DNA from: Mesorhizobium sp.
GTDB lineage: Bacteria > Pseudomonadota > Alphaproteobacteria > Rhizobiales > Rhizobiaceae
Length of the DNA stretch: 41,729 nucleotides
NCBI GenBank assembly: GCA_004020365.1
Contig: SAQR01000009.1
Location: forward strand, 1-41,729
Reading direction: 5' to 3'
Shown: piece after piece, positions 33,931-41,729 of the stretch
Position numbering within the stretch: the first letter of the stretch is position 1
Layout: every line of letters begins with the position of its first letter
The notes under the pieces: model-generated
The model's input: only the letters and a program-made list of their open reading frames with translations
Databases searched by the model: none
Told to the model about the DNA's origin: nothing
Translations under genes and position numbers: made by a program

Positions 33931-34740
33931 ATGAAACTCATTCATCTGACCGACCCCCATCTTGTGCCGTTAGGCGCCATGCTCTTCGGCTTCGATCCTG
34001 CCCAACGGCTTCGCAAGACCATTGAGCGCATCAACCGCGATCACGCCGACGCCGAGCTTTGCGTCGTGACTGGCGATCTCACTGACGAGGGAGATTTCGC
34101 TTCCTATGTCCTACTTCGCGAGGTGCTGCAGGAACTGCGCGTGCCCGCCCGCCTTCTGCTCGGCAATCACGACAGCCGCGAGAATTTTGTTCGGGCGTTT
34201 CCTGGAGAGCCGCGCGATGAGAACGGCTTTATCCAGTCGGTTCACGACGGATCTGCCGGGCGCCTCATTTTTCTCGACACATTGGTGGAAGGTTTCGGTC
34301 ATGGCTCCTTGGACGATGGTCGGCTCGAGTGGCTGCTGGCCCGGGTGGCCGAGGCGTCGGATGTGCGGGCCTACCTCTTCGTCCATCATCCGCTGCAGCC
34401 GATCGGCCTGCCGCATTTCGAACCCTGGAGCACCGAGAATTGGCGCCCGATCATGCAGGCGATTGTCAGCGCCGGCAATGTGCGGCACATTTTCCACGGC
34501 CATGTGCATGTCGATGTTGGCGGCACCTGGAGCGGCATCCCTTTCAGTGCAAACCGCGGCGTGGCGCATCAGATCATTCCACATTTCACGCGGAGAGACG
34601 CGGACTTCGTCGAGGATGCGCCCGCTTTTGACATCGCGATAATCGACGTTGATGGGGTCCTGGTGCATCGCTTCGAAGTTAGCGACCGACATGTGGTCGA
34701 GGTCTCCGCAGAAGGTTGGGTTCCCGAGGGCATGCAATGA
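33931..34740 (+). CDS. GpdQ/CpdA-like metallophosphodiesterase 1
   Basis: A 269-residue calcineurin-like, class III phosphodiesterase with two metal ions. Ligand motifs in order are LTDPHL (D, H), VVTGDLTDEG (D), LLGNHDSRENF (N, H, D), FVHHPLQPIG (H) and IFHGHVHVD (H, H). This order matches glycerophosphodiesterase GpdQ and cyclic-nucleotide phosphodiesterase CpdA. The start at 33931 is set by the family N-terminus MKLIHLTDPHL; upstream in-frame codons overlap the binding-protein gene. An ATGA overlap couples it to the HAD gene. Placed after a sugar importer, it probably cleaves an imported phosphodiester to an alcohol and a phosphomonoester. Confidence 0.9.
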   Translation: MKLIHLTDPHLVPLGAMLFGFDPAQRLRKTIERINRDHADAELCVVTGDLTDEGDFASYVLLREVLQELRVPARLLLGNHDSRENFVRAFPGEPRDENGFIQSVHDGSAGRLIFLDTLVEGFGHGSLDDGRLEWLLARVAEASDVRAYLFVHHPLQPIGLPHFEPWSTENWRPIMQAIVSAGNVRHIFHGHVHVDVGGTWSGIPFSANRGVAHQIIPHFTRRDADFVEDAPAFDIAIIDVDGVLVHRFEVSDRHVVEVSAEGWVPEGMQ

Positions 34741-35468
34741 ATCAACAGGCCTCTTATGAACTGGTCATCTTCGATTGCGACGGCGTTCTGATCGATAGCG
34801 AGACGCTGGCAAGTCGAATCGATGCCGAAGAACTTACCCGCATTGGCTATCCCATGTCGTATTCTGATGTGATTCTGCGGTTTACCGGCCTTTCCTCAGC
34901 CACCATGCGGAAAATGATCGAAGAAGACTGGGGCCGCCCTCTACCCAGCGACTTCGACGTCATCGTGCAATCCCGGATAAAGGAAAGCTACCAGACGGAA
35001 CTGCAAGCGATCAGCGGCATTGACCAACTCCTGCATCAGTTGCGATTGCCGCGCTGCGTCGCATCGAGCAGCGCCCCCGACAAGCTGCGGCTTGGTCTTG
35101 AACTGACGGAACTTTGGGCATACTTCCATCCCCACGTGTTCAGCTCCGCCATGGTAAAGGCCGGTAAGCCTGCACCGGACCTCTTCCTGTTCGCTGCCGC
35201 CCAGATGGGCACTAAGGCAGCGCGCTGCGTCGTTGTCGAGGACAGCATTGCAGGCGTTCGAGCCGGTGTGGCCGCGGGGATGATGGTGATCGGTTTCACC
35301 GCGGGCGGCCACTGCCACGACGACCACGGTCAACGATTGCTGTCAGCCGGCGCTGCGGTGGTCGCGCGATCAGCCGAAGAACTTAGCGTCCTGCTGATGA
35401 CGAGCGAAGTCCAGCCCAATACAAAATGGCAGGAGGCGGACCCGGTGGCAGCAGGTGCCGTAAGGTGA
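34737..35468 (+). CDS. HAD-superfamily phosphatase 1
   Basis: A 243-residue HAD hydrolase of the beta-phosphoglucomutase-like subfamily (helical cap). Motif I is FDCDGVLIDS with both Asp residues, motif II CVASSSAPDK (Ser), motif III VKAGKPAPD (Lys) and motif IV VVVEDSIAGV. YieH-type sugar-phosphate phosphatases look like this; a mutase role is possible. It overlaps the phosphodiesterase gene by ATGA, so the two proteins are probably made together and act in sequence: the diester is cut, then the monoester is dephosphorylated. The C-terminal 25 residues are extra and unstructured-looking. Confidence 0.9.
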   Translation: MNQQASYELVIFDCDGVLIDSETLASRIDAEELTRIGYPMSYSDVILRFTGLSSATMRKMIEEDWGRPLPSDFDVIVQSRIKESYQTELQAISGIDQLLHQLRLPRCVASSSAPDKLRLGLELTELWAYFHPHVFSSAMVKAGKPAPDLFLFAAAQMGTKAARCVVVEDSIAGVRAGVAAGMMVIGFTAGGHCHDDHGQRLLSAGAAVVARSAEELSVLLMTSEVQPNTKWQEADPVAAGAVR

Positions 35469-35694
35469 ACTGCAGCAGCTTCCCATCCACTCAACCCCAC
35501 AAAAATGTCTTCCTATACCGACTGTCCCGGCGATTCCGTCCACTTGACATAAATCCGAACAAAGCTCCCTTGCATTCGATATCGGCGAAGTCTGACAGGC
35601 GGATGCGGCATGGGGCGGGCGCGCGCAAGCGACACTCAACGGTGTTCGACCGAGCTGCTCACAAATTACAATTGAGGGTCAAGAAGGAGCATTC

Positions 35695-35949
35695 GTGTCT
35701 GCGTGGGGGAACTCACCGGAGCTCGAAGCACAGGCCCGTGGCACCGTTTCGATGATGGACGAGTTACTTCATGATCAACCGAAAGCGATAGCGACCGAGG
35801 TCCCTTATGCGGCCCGAGCATTTACAACTCGCGACATTTATTGGCCGTTCGTCGGTCAACTGTTTGCTTGGAATCGAACACCTCGATCCGGGCGGCAGAG
35901 AGGGTCGACCCCTCACTGCTCACGGTTCGCTGTCAGACGCCTGGAATAG
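35695..35949 (+). CDS. Small ORF with a good ribosome-binding site
   Basis: An 84-codon frame starts at a GTG preceded by AAGAAGGAG at a good spacing of five bases. The first part, SPELEAQARGTVSMMDELLH, looks protein-like; the end is Arg-rich and less so. No domain is recognised. It lies in the 577-bp gap between the two phosphodiesterase/phosphatase pairs and may be the start of a truncated gene. Confidence 0.25.
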   Translation: MSAWGNSPELEAQARGTVSMMDELLHDQPKAIATEVPYAARAFTTRDIYWPFVGQLFAWNRTPRSGRQRGSTPHCSRFAVRRLE

Positions 35950-36045
35950 ATGGTCACCACAACGACGACAATCAAGTGGCCTGACGCAGCAGCGGTCTCT
36001 TGTCCCACTTCCTCCCAGGGTCGGGCCCAATCTGAGTGTGGAGCA

Positions 36046-36828
36046 ATGCAGAAAATCATTCATATCACGGATCCTCATTTTGTTGCCCCTGGCAAGACGC
36101 TTTACGGCATCGATCCGGCGCAGAGATTGCGCGACACCTTGGACCATGTCTCGCGCGTACACGCAGATGCCAAGCTCATCCTTATTACTGGCGATCTTGC
36201 TGATACAGGCGATCCAGCCGCTTACGCACTCTTGCGCGAGATCTTGTCGGAGGTCCGGCTCCCGGTCCATTTGACGATCGGCAACCACGATGACCGCGGC
36301 GCATTTCGAGGCGTATTCGGCGGGGAAGGATTCGTTCAGGCGGCTGTCGACTTGCACGACTGGCTCGTCGTCTTGCTCGACACAAAGGACGACATCAGCC
36401 ATTTCGGTTGTCTTGACGGTGGCCGGTTTGAATGGCTGCAGGACCAGCTTTTCCGTGCCGCCGGCCGACCAGTCGTGGTTGCTATGCACCATACGCCGGC
36501 GGATTTGCATGTGCCTTGTTTTAAGACGAGCGATATGAAGGAGTCCGATCGGCTCCTTTCCATCCTTCGGAAAAACGCATCGGTCCGCCACATGCTCTTT
36601 GGTCACCGGCATGTTGCTGCAGCAGGCAGTTTGTCGGGCATATCGTTTACTGCCAGCCGTGGCACGGCGCAGCATATCGTTCTGGACTGGGAACAATATG
36701 GCAAGCCCATATTTGTGGCGGCTGCGCCATCATACGATGTCGTCATGTTGGACGGATCGGATGTCGTTGTCCATCGTCACGAGGGACTTGATCAGCTGCC
36801 TGTCATTCGTCCCGGTGATCCGAAATGA
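36046..36828 (+). CDS. GpdQ/CpdA-like metallophosphodiesterase 2
   Basis: A 260-residue paralogue of the enzyme at 33931. Motifs: HITDPHFVAPG, LITGDLADTGD, TIGNHDDRGAF, VVAMHHTPADLH and MLFGHRHVAAAG, so every metal ligand is kept. The shared N-terminal pattern (L/I)YGIDPAQRLRDT versus FGFDPAQRLRKT shows direct kinship with copy 1, though the C-terminal halves differ a good deal. GTGGAG precedes the ATG at 36046; upstream codons in frame lack family sequence. It overlaps the second HAD gene by ATGA, as copy 1 does with its partner. Its substrate may differ from that of copy 1. Confidence 0.9.
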   Translation: MQKIIHITDPHFVAPGKTLYGIDPAQRLRDTLDHVSRVHADAKLILITGDLADTGDPAAYALLREILSEVRLPVHLTIGNHDDRGAFRGVFGGEGFVQAAVDLHDWLVVLLDTKDDISHFGCLDGGRFEWLQDQLFRAAGRPVVVAMHHTPADLHVPCFKTSDMKESDRLLSILRKNASVRHMLFGHRHVAAAGSLSGISFTASRGTAQHIVLDWEQYGKPIFVAAAPSYDVVMLDGSDVVVHRHEGLDQLPVIRPGDPK

Positions 36829-37520
36829 TGGCTTCACCATCGATCAAAACGTCCGATCGGTCGCGGCCTCGACTGATCATCTTCGATTTTGACGGCACCC
36901 TTGCGGAGACGGAAATCGTAGCATCGGAGGTGATTTCGGCAAAACTTGCCGCGGAAGGTTTCCAGGTGCATCCAGATGAAATAACGGCAACGCTCTCCGG
37001 TGTTGAGCGAGACGATCAACAACGGCATCTGGAAAGACTTGTCGGTGTAAGCCTGCCGAAGAACTTCATGGAAACGGCCGCGGCTGAGATCCAGCTGGCC
37101 GCCTCTGGGATCCTGTCGGCGACACCTGGCGCGGTTGAACTGCTCCAGTGGCTTTCCATTCCCTTTTGTGTCGCATCGAACACATCTCGTTTCGAACTCA
37201 TCCACCGCATGAGAGCCGCCAATCTCTTGGGGCTTGTAGGCTCACGGTTCTTCTCCTCCGATGACATCGGTGTCCGGAAGCCTGACCCTTCTGTGCTGCT
37301 ATTGGCGGCGGAAATCATGGGCGTGTCTGCCAGAGAGTGCCTTGTCATTGAGGACAGCGTCATCGGTCTTAGTGCCGCGCGAAATGCAAATATGCGCTAC
37401 TGCGCATTCGGGGGCGCCCGCCACCATACGAGTCGACTGAGGAATGACCTCCGGACCTTTGAGCCGGAGGCATTGTTGCTGAACTTGGCGGAACTTAAAG
37501 GTTTGCTTTGCCCAATGTAG
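36825..37520 (+). CDS. HAD-superfamily phosphatase 2
   Basis: A 231-residue HAD hydrolase, paralogous to the product of 34737-35468. Motif I is IFDFDGTLAETE, motif II VASNTSRFEL (Asn-Thr-Ser), motif III VRKPDPS (Lys) and motif IV LVIEDSVIGLSAARN. It overlaps the phosphodiesterase 2 stop by ATGA. Motif I has the more typical DGTLAE form, while copy 1 has DGVLIDS, so substrate preference probably differs. It is the last intact gene of cluster 2. Confidence 0.9.
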   Translation: MMASPSIKTSDRSRPRLIIFDFDGTLAETEIVASEVISAKLAAEGFQVHPDEITATLSGVERDDQQRHLERLVGVSLPKNFMETAAAEIQLAASGILSATPGAVELLQWLSIPFCVASNTSRFELIHRMRAANLLGLVGSRFFSSDDIGVRKPDPSVLLLAAEIMGVSARECLVIEDSVIGLSAARNANMRYCAFGGARHHTSRLRNDLRTFEPEALLLNLAELKGLLCPM

Positions 37521-37740
37521 AAAGAGGGCAGCGGCGTGGACGGTCCGCCCGCGCCTGCATCCGGAACACCATACCCCGGCGGGCAGTGCAATGGCGGACA
37601 GGTCATCAAGCTTGGTGCGGGATGCGGTATGCGGTCTGGTCGCCAGCGGGCCTAGCTCACAATCCAGAATCGCGCATTTTGTTGCCTAAAACCCCGAGCT
37701 TCTTGGGGACTTATCTATCTCCAAACTCGTAAGTCAAACA

Positions 37741-38345
37741 AACAGCGGAGAAGCGTCGGTTTTGCGTTTTTGCCGTACTCTTGGCCTCTCTGGGTTTCGC
37801 GAGTTCAGGGTGGCGTTACCGGGGAGATTGAGCGCGATAAAGCCCGGCGACTGACACAGCACCTCGCCACTGAACTCGCATGTAAGACCGGAAATTGCGA
37901 ACCTGAGCGCGGCCTTCCTACATTCGGTTGAGGCCTCAGCTCGCCTTCTCGACTACGCCCAGATCGAGCGCCTGACGGAGCGACTACAGAGTGCTACGCG
38001 TGTCGAAGCTCTTGGTATGGGCGTCTCCGCAATCTGCGCAGAGCTACTGTCACAGCCGCCTGATCTGGCTGGGGACCCCGGATTGTGAACATCGCTCGCG
38101 GTCTGGCTCATGGGCTGGACGCTTCGGCTTATGCTATCGGCATCTCCTATGAAAGATATGAGCGAGAGGCCGTCGCCTTTCTCAGAACTGGCCGCGACCG
38201 AGGAGCGCATACGCTTGCAATAACGACGCGTGACAAATCGCCAGTCTCTGGGGTGGCGCATGAGGTGCTCCTACTCAGCTCCGGCGCGGGCCCTGGCCGA
38301 ACCTGGACCGGCAACGCTTATGCCTTCAATGGCTCTTCTGAGTGA
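37741..38345 (+). pseudogene. Degenerate RpiR-family regulator
   Basis: Fragments of an RpiR protein can be read in order: NSGEASVLRFCRTLGLSGF with REFRVAL (second half of the helix-turn-helix domain), then a stop, then LSAAFLHSVEASARLLDYAQ and RVEALGMGVSAICAELLSQ (start of the SIS domain), then a frame change to AYAIGISYERYEREAVAFLR and GAHTLAITTRDKSPVSGVAH. The first 50 or so codons and the end are missing. It resembles the cluster 2 regulator more than that of cluster 1. It lies 220 bp after the second HAD gene. Confidence 0.75.
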
Positions 38346-38590
38346 GTGCATCGCCGAGTGTCTGAAGGGGCACAGAAATCCCAATGCCTCGCGAACCAAA
38401 GCATAGCTGTGCGAACGCTTGGTAAGATCTCTGTTGGTGCCAACACCGCCTTCAGCGAAGCCTTCCTTTCGCTCTTCAGATCGCCAAGTGTAGTTTTAGT
38501 CGGAGCCGGGCCTCTCCGAGGGCAATGACAAGAGATGCCACCCCGGGAAGTTCCGTCAGAACGGTCGCTCCGTTAGTGACGACGGCCGTC

Positions 38591-38706
38591 GTGCGGCGAC
38601 CACCGAAGTATGGTCTACGAACAAAGCGAGGGCCAAGCGCAAACTGGTGAAACGACAGATGTACGGCCGCGGCAAGTTGGATCTGCTAAGGGCCGTTAGT
38701 CGGCGC
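38591..38706 (+). pseudogene. ISL3-family transposase scar
   Basis: One frame reads LVKRQMYGRGKLDLLRA and another, just upstream, QSEGQAQT. Together they resemble the C-terminal QAEGQINRLK...LKRQMYGRGKLDLL segment of ISL3-type transposases. Fewer than 40 codons survive. The 38346-38590 stretch before it holds only decayed frames, and nothing is seen between 38707 and 38900. Confidence 0.5.
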
Positions 38707-38900
38707 TGTAAAGAAATGTCACCGAGAGTGGGTCAAAGCCCCCGTGGTAAGCGCTCGCCGGGCGGAACTGGTCAGGGTTGCGCAGTCCGCTAGTCTAGCG
38801 TGGCGAAGCGACGAGCGCAGGAAATGGTTTGCGCGCAGCTCAGGTGCGTCGAGCGCCTAACGCCTCCTAGATCTTTCCGCGTCCGGTCCTCTGAGGCTTC

Positions 38901-40246
38901 CCGGTAGTGTGCTGAGAGTTCTGCAAATTCGCTGAGAGGGGGCGGTCATGGCAGGCTGGTGATGTTCAACGTCACCTGATTCCCGCGAAGGAACGCCACC
39001 ATGACCCAAGACTGAAAGTAAGACCGCCAGCGCCGCCGTCAAAGACATTCTGCTTTCGGACCCGCAAGGTCTGCACGAAGTGATCCGGGCGGTGATGCAG
39101 GAGGTGCTCGAGGCCGAGATGGACGAGGCTCTGGGTGCTTCGAAAGGCGAGCGCACACCGGAGCGGCTCGGCTATCGCTCGGGTTATTATGGCCGCACTC
39201 TTGTCACCCGTGTCGGCAAGCTTGAGCTGCGAGTTCCGCAGGACCGGGCCGGCCGCTTCTCCACCGAGCTTTTCGAGCGTTACCAGCGTTCGGAGCGGGC
39301 CTTGGTGGCCACGCTTGCGGAGATGTATGTGCAGGGCGTGTCGACCCGCAAGGTCAAGGCGATAACGGAAGAGCTGTGCGGCCATGCCTTCTCGGCCTCG
39401 TCCATCTCGGCCATCAACAAACGCCTGGACGAGAGCCTGAAAGCGTTTGCCGAGCGCCCGCTTCAAGAGCCTTTTGCCTACCTCATCCTCGATGCTCGCT
39501 ACGAGAAGGTGCGCGAGGCCGGCATCGTCATGAGCCAGGCGGTGCTGATCGCTGTCGGCATAGACTGGGACGGCCGGCGTCAGATCCTGGCCGTGGAGAT
39601 GGCCAATCGTGAGAGCCGCTCGGCCTGGAGGGACTTTCTCGTTGGCTTGAAGGCGCGCGGCCTCAAGGGCGTCGAGCTGGTCGTGTCAGACGATCATGCC
39701 GGCCTGGTCGCGGCGATCGGCGAGGTGATCCCGGAAGCGGCATGGCAGCGCTGCTACGTGCACTTCCTCAGGAACGCGCTCGATCACCTGCCGAGAAAGC
39801 ATGGCGACGATTGCCTGCAGGAACTGCGCTGGCTCTACGACCGGCGCGATCTCGCCGAGGCCAAGGCCGATCTCGCCGCATGGCTTTCCAAATGGTCGGC
39901 CCGCTACCCACGACTGACAACATGGGTGGAGGAGACCATCGAGTACACGCTGACCTTCTTTCGTCTGCCACGCCAGCACCACAAGCATCTCAAGAGCACC
40001 AACATGCTTGAACGGCTCAACGAGGAAATCCGGCGCCGCACCTATATCGTGCGCATCTTTCCAAACTCACAGAGCTGCCTACGCCTCGTCAGGGCGCTGG
40101 CCGTCGAAACCAACGAAAACTGGATGGAGGCCAACCGCTACATCAACATGGACGACCTGCGCGAGCACAAGAAGCTCACTCTGCGCCAAGCCGCATGACC
40201 AGCACCATGGCCGCCCCTTTTTGCAGAACTTGACGCACACAACCGG
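38901..40246 (+). mobile_element. IS256-type insertion sequence
   Basis: Inverted ends flank the transposase gene. The left end reads CCGGTAGTGTGC and then, after five bases, GTTCTGCAAA; the right end, read in reverse complement, gives CCGGTTGTGTGC and again GTTCTGCAAA after five bases. Length is about 1.35 kb, usual for IS256 elements. No clear 8 or 9-bp target duplication was found, so the exact ends or the insertion history are uncertain. Confidence 0.7.
39001..40198 (+). pseudogene. IS256-family transposase, frameshift at codon 3
   Basis: A mutator-type DDE transposase of about 398 codons. The long open part begins after 39080 with VMQEVLEAEMDEALGASKGE and contains LGYRSGYYGRTLVTR, RVPQDRAGRFSTELFERYQR, LILDARYEKVREAG (first Asp), VVSDDHAGLVAAI (second Asp) and STNMLERLNEEIRRRT (Glu). 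Family sequence also extends 5' as ESKTASAAVKDILLSDPQGL, but in the frame of the ATG at 39001 a stop follows after four codons. Removing one C from the ACCC at 39004-39007 would join the ATG to that frame (M-T-K-T-E-S-K). As written, translation would need a downstream GTG at 39080, giving a protein shortened by about 26 residues. Confidence 0.85.
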
Positions 40247-40422
40247 CTTCCGCATCCGAGCGCCGCGGCTGGCCATGGTCACACCTCATACGCATGGTGT
40301 ATGCAGCTGAGGCGGCGCGCGGTGCATGCGTCATGTCGGATGTCGAGAAATAGCACGCCGCAGAAACTCAAATTCTGCTAATCGAACGTTCAAAGGACGT
40401 CGAAAAAAGGGGAAGCGTAGAG
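40247..40422. other. Upstream region of the GntR gene
   Basis: This short region carries no gene. CATACGCATGGTGTATG (40288-40304) has CATAC/GTATG arms around a 7-base centre and could be an operator for the GntR-type protein, but it lies about 120 bp before its start. Confidence 0.3.
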
Positions 40423-41142
40423 ATGTGGTTCTGCAAAAATGCGGCCCAATGTCGTCGGACAGAAATGCCCAGTTTGGCTATTGAAGCCAAGAAGAACGCA
40501 AAAGCCGATGCAGCCTACGACGCGGTACTTCAATTGCTCTACAGCAAATCCCACATGCCGGGGCAGCATCTCAGCGATAAAGAGCTAGCGTCCGACCTCA
40601 ACATCGGCCGGACTCCTATACGCGAAGCACTTATCCGACTTGCAGCGGAAGGGAAGATCGTGTCCTTTCCTCAAAGGGGCTACTTTACGAGACCTCTGGT
40701 CGAGTGGGTTCTATTGGACTCGTATGTGGTGGCGCGCGAAACACTTACCTTCGCCCTAACTCGTACACGGACTCACCCTCTCGACCGAACCGCCCCCTCT
40801 GGTGAGTTATCTCCAACGGAGCTCGCTCTTCGAGCGGAAGAAATATTCACTGACATAGCTCTGGGGGCATGTAATTGCGAAATCTGCCATATCATCGACA
40901 AGTTCTGTTTCTGCTCTCATGCCCTTCGCATGGAAATAACCGCGTCTGAGCTTTCCCCGGCTTTTCGAACCAGTCTTGCAAGGCTAACTGACGCAATGCC
41001 TCAGCTCGGCAAGACTACGAGCGCAGTGGCATCCGCATTGACTAACCACCTTGATGTAGAACAGCGCGCAGTGTCGCGCGCTTTGCAAAATATGAGCAGG
41101 AGACAGCTGGCAAACTTCACGTTTACAAAGAAGTATTGGTGA
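40423..41142 (+). CDS. GntR-family regulator, FCD-like
   Basis: A 239-residue regulator. The winged helix-turn-helix (about residues 25-85) contains LYSKSHMPGQHLSDKELASD and LNIGRTPIREALIRLAAEGK, followed by the wing VSFPQRGYF, all typical of GntR proteins. The C-terminal domain (about 95-225) is helical and FCD-like but unusually Cys-rich (CNCEIC...FCFC), which is odd for the family. AAGGGGA about 11 bases upstream supports the ATG at 40423; an ATG at 40465 would remove a poorly conserved 14-residue lead. It lies between an IS256 element and an IS3 scar, with no obvious target gene next to it, and may have been separated from its operon by transposition. Confidence 0.85.
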   Translation: MWFCKNAAQCRRTEMPSLAIEAKKNAKADAAYDAVLQLLYSKSHMPGQHLSDKELASDLNIGRTPIREALIRLAAEGKIVSFPQRGYFTRPLVEWVLLDSYVVARETLTFALTRTRTHPLDRTAPSGELSPTELALRAEEIFTDIALGACNCEICHIIDKFCFCSHALRMEITASELSPAFRTSLARLTDAMPQLGKTTSAVASALTNHLDVEQRAVSRALQNMSRRQLANFTFTKKYW

Positions 41143-41174
41143 GCGATTTTCGCCGACATCAGCCGAGTAGCTGA

Positions 41175-41545
41175 GCCATTCGGCTTGGGCCGTCGCAGGA
41201 GGGCTGCGGGTCCCGTGCGATATGATGCTGGAGGCGGTCAAGACACGCTTCGGATCGACGAGGGTGCCTCATCCGATCGAGACCTGTCGGAAAATGGCAC
41301 CCCTACACCGGCAAGGAACACGCGCCTTCGCCTCTGCGCTGACCGCGTTACTTGCTCCACGCCCGTGAAGCGCCCCACTCCAGCGACGTGTCGGAAGCCT
41401 GGGTCAAAACCTTCAGCGTGATTGCGTTCGCATCACTCCTTGCATGATCACCCATGGTTCTCCGCCAGATCGCCCGGTGGGATGACTACAACGAGATACA
41501 TCCTCACTGAGCGCTCAGAATACGATCCCGGGAGAGGTCATTCTG
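41175..41545 (+). pseudogene. IS3-family (IS2-type) orfB remnant
   Basis: Fragments in several frames follow the order of an IS2/IS51-type OrfB integrase: MMLEAVKTRFGSTRVPHPIE, then DLSENGTP with YTGKE (normally LSDNGSAYTA), then DVSEAWVKTF (normally GMSEAFVKTF), then RWDDYNEIHPH and ALRIRS (normally HSALKMRSPREF). At least three frame changes and stops make it non-functional. The catalytic SDNG region is altered to SENG. Confidence 0.65.
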
Positions 41546-41729
41546 ACACAAACCCACTAGCCGGAGTGTTCGCGAAAGGGGCTACTAACATTGGACGCCG
41601 GCCCTCGGTCCGGCGAGTGCTTCAACCAATTACGGAAGCTCGGGGTGCTCCCAGCTCGCCAAGGTTGGCTGATTATCTGGCCCGCGGCTTTGGCGGGATG
41701 ATATTCCTGCGCATCCGCGCTGCGCTTTT
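41546..41729. other. Right edge, nothing recognised
   Basis: About 180 bp past the IS3 scar with no gene, repeat or RNA feature that I can support. GACGCCGGCC (41593) and GGTCCGGCG (41609) form an imperfect GC-rich hairpin of unknown meaning. Confidence 0.3.

Noticed and set aside
32544..33941. 465-codon minus-strand ORF opposite the cluster 2 binding protein
   Set aside because: The plus-strand frame has a signal peptide, family motifs and a ribosome-binding site; the antisense frame is open only because of GC-rich codon bias.
38901..40246. A target-site duplication for the IS256 element
   Set aside because: The outer flanks share only four bases (CTTC), less than the 8 or 9 bp expected, so no duplication is claimed.
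1..41729. CRISPR arrays, tRNA or rRNA genes, nod boxes or a repABC origin
   Set aside because: None was seen on reading both strands: no regularly spaced repeats, no tRNA-like cloverleaf and no replication genes. A tRNA or small RNA could be missed by eye.

Overview
The window looks like accessory DNA of a Rhizobiales alphaproteobacterium. A Mesorhizobium- or Rhizobium-like symbiosis island or megaplasmid fits best. The reasons are the dense mixture of rhizobial-type insertion sequences (IS1182, IS110, IS481, IS5, ISL3, IS256 and IS3 types, most of them broken), a rhizobial serine recombinase/DUF5372 module, a QseM/QseC-like regulatory pair of the kind that controls transfer of Mesorhizobium integrative elements, and sugar ABC importers with RpiR regulators. 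No tRNA, rRNA, CRISPR array or replication origin was seen. The assignment is by recognition only; no database search was run.

Left part (1-19,020), a mobile and defence-like patchwork. A frameshifted IS1182-type element (645-2168) sits in a palindromic target. A large gene (3358-7299) encodes a 1313-residue SMC/Rad50-like ATPase with a CxxC hook-like motif and a C-terminus that resembles one or two LexA/S24-type folds. It meets, tail to tail, a 3'-truncated serine recombinase (7256-8029, minus) with its DUF5372 partner. Next come an IS481 scar, the divergent qseM-like/qseC-like pair (9093-9359 minus, 9469-9687 plus), and an intact prolyl-oligopeptidase plus OmpW pair on the minus strand (10425-13324). 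A badly frameshifted and truncated DISARM-type helicase relic (drmA-like, 13798-16429 minus) overlaps head to head with an intact-looking JAB/JAMM metalloprotease gene (16416-17090). A frameshifted IS110 and an IS5 scar close this part.

Middle part (19,206-28,593), catabolic cluster 1. It holds a sugar-lactone oxidase-like flavoprotein, an RpiR regulator (minus), a BadF/NagK-type sugar kinase, a SIS-domain isomerase/deaminase-like protein, two sugar ABC permeases, a solute-binding protein and a formylglycine sulfatase. There is no ATPase gene in it. An 81-bp in-frame tandem duplication covers the junction of the two permease genes, including the ribosome-binding site and start codon of the second.

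Right part (28,743-37,520), catabolic cluster 2. It holds a second RpiR regulator, a UgpC/MsmK-type ATPase, two permeases, a binding protein, and then two successive pairs of GpdQ/CpdA-like metallophosphodiesterase plus HAD phosphatase, each pair joined by an ATGA overlap. The gene content suggests import of a phosphodiester-linked sugar or polyol, cleavage to a phosphomonoester and dephosphorylation. The cluster 2 ATPase may also energise the cluster 1 permeases. A degenerate third rpiR follows.

Right edge (38,590-41,729): an ISL3 scar, an IS256 element whose transposase has a frameshift at codon 3, a GntR-type regulator and an IS3 (IS2-type) scar. The catabolic genes are intact, while almost every transposase and the drmA-like gene carry frameshifts. 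This suggests that the metabolic cargo is under selection while the mobile and defence genes decay.
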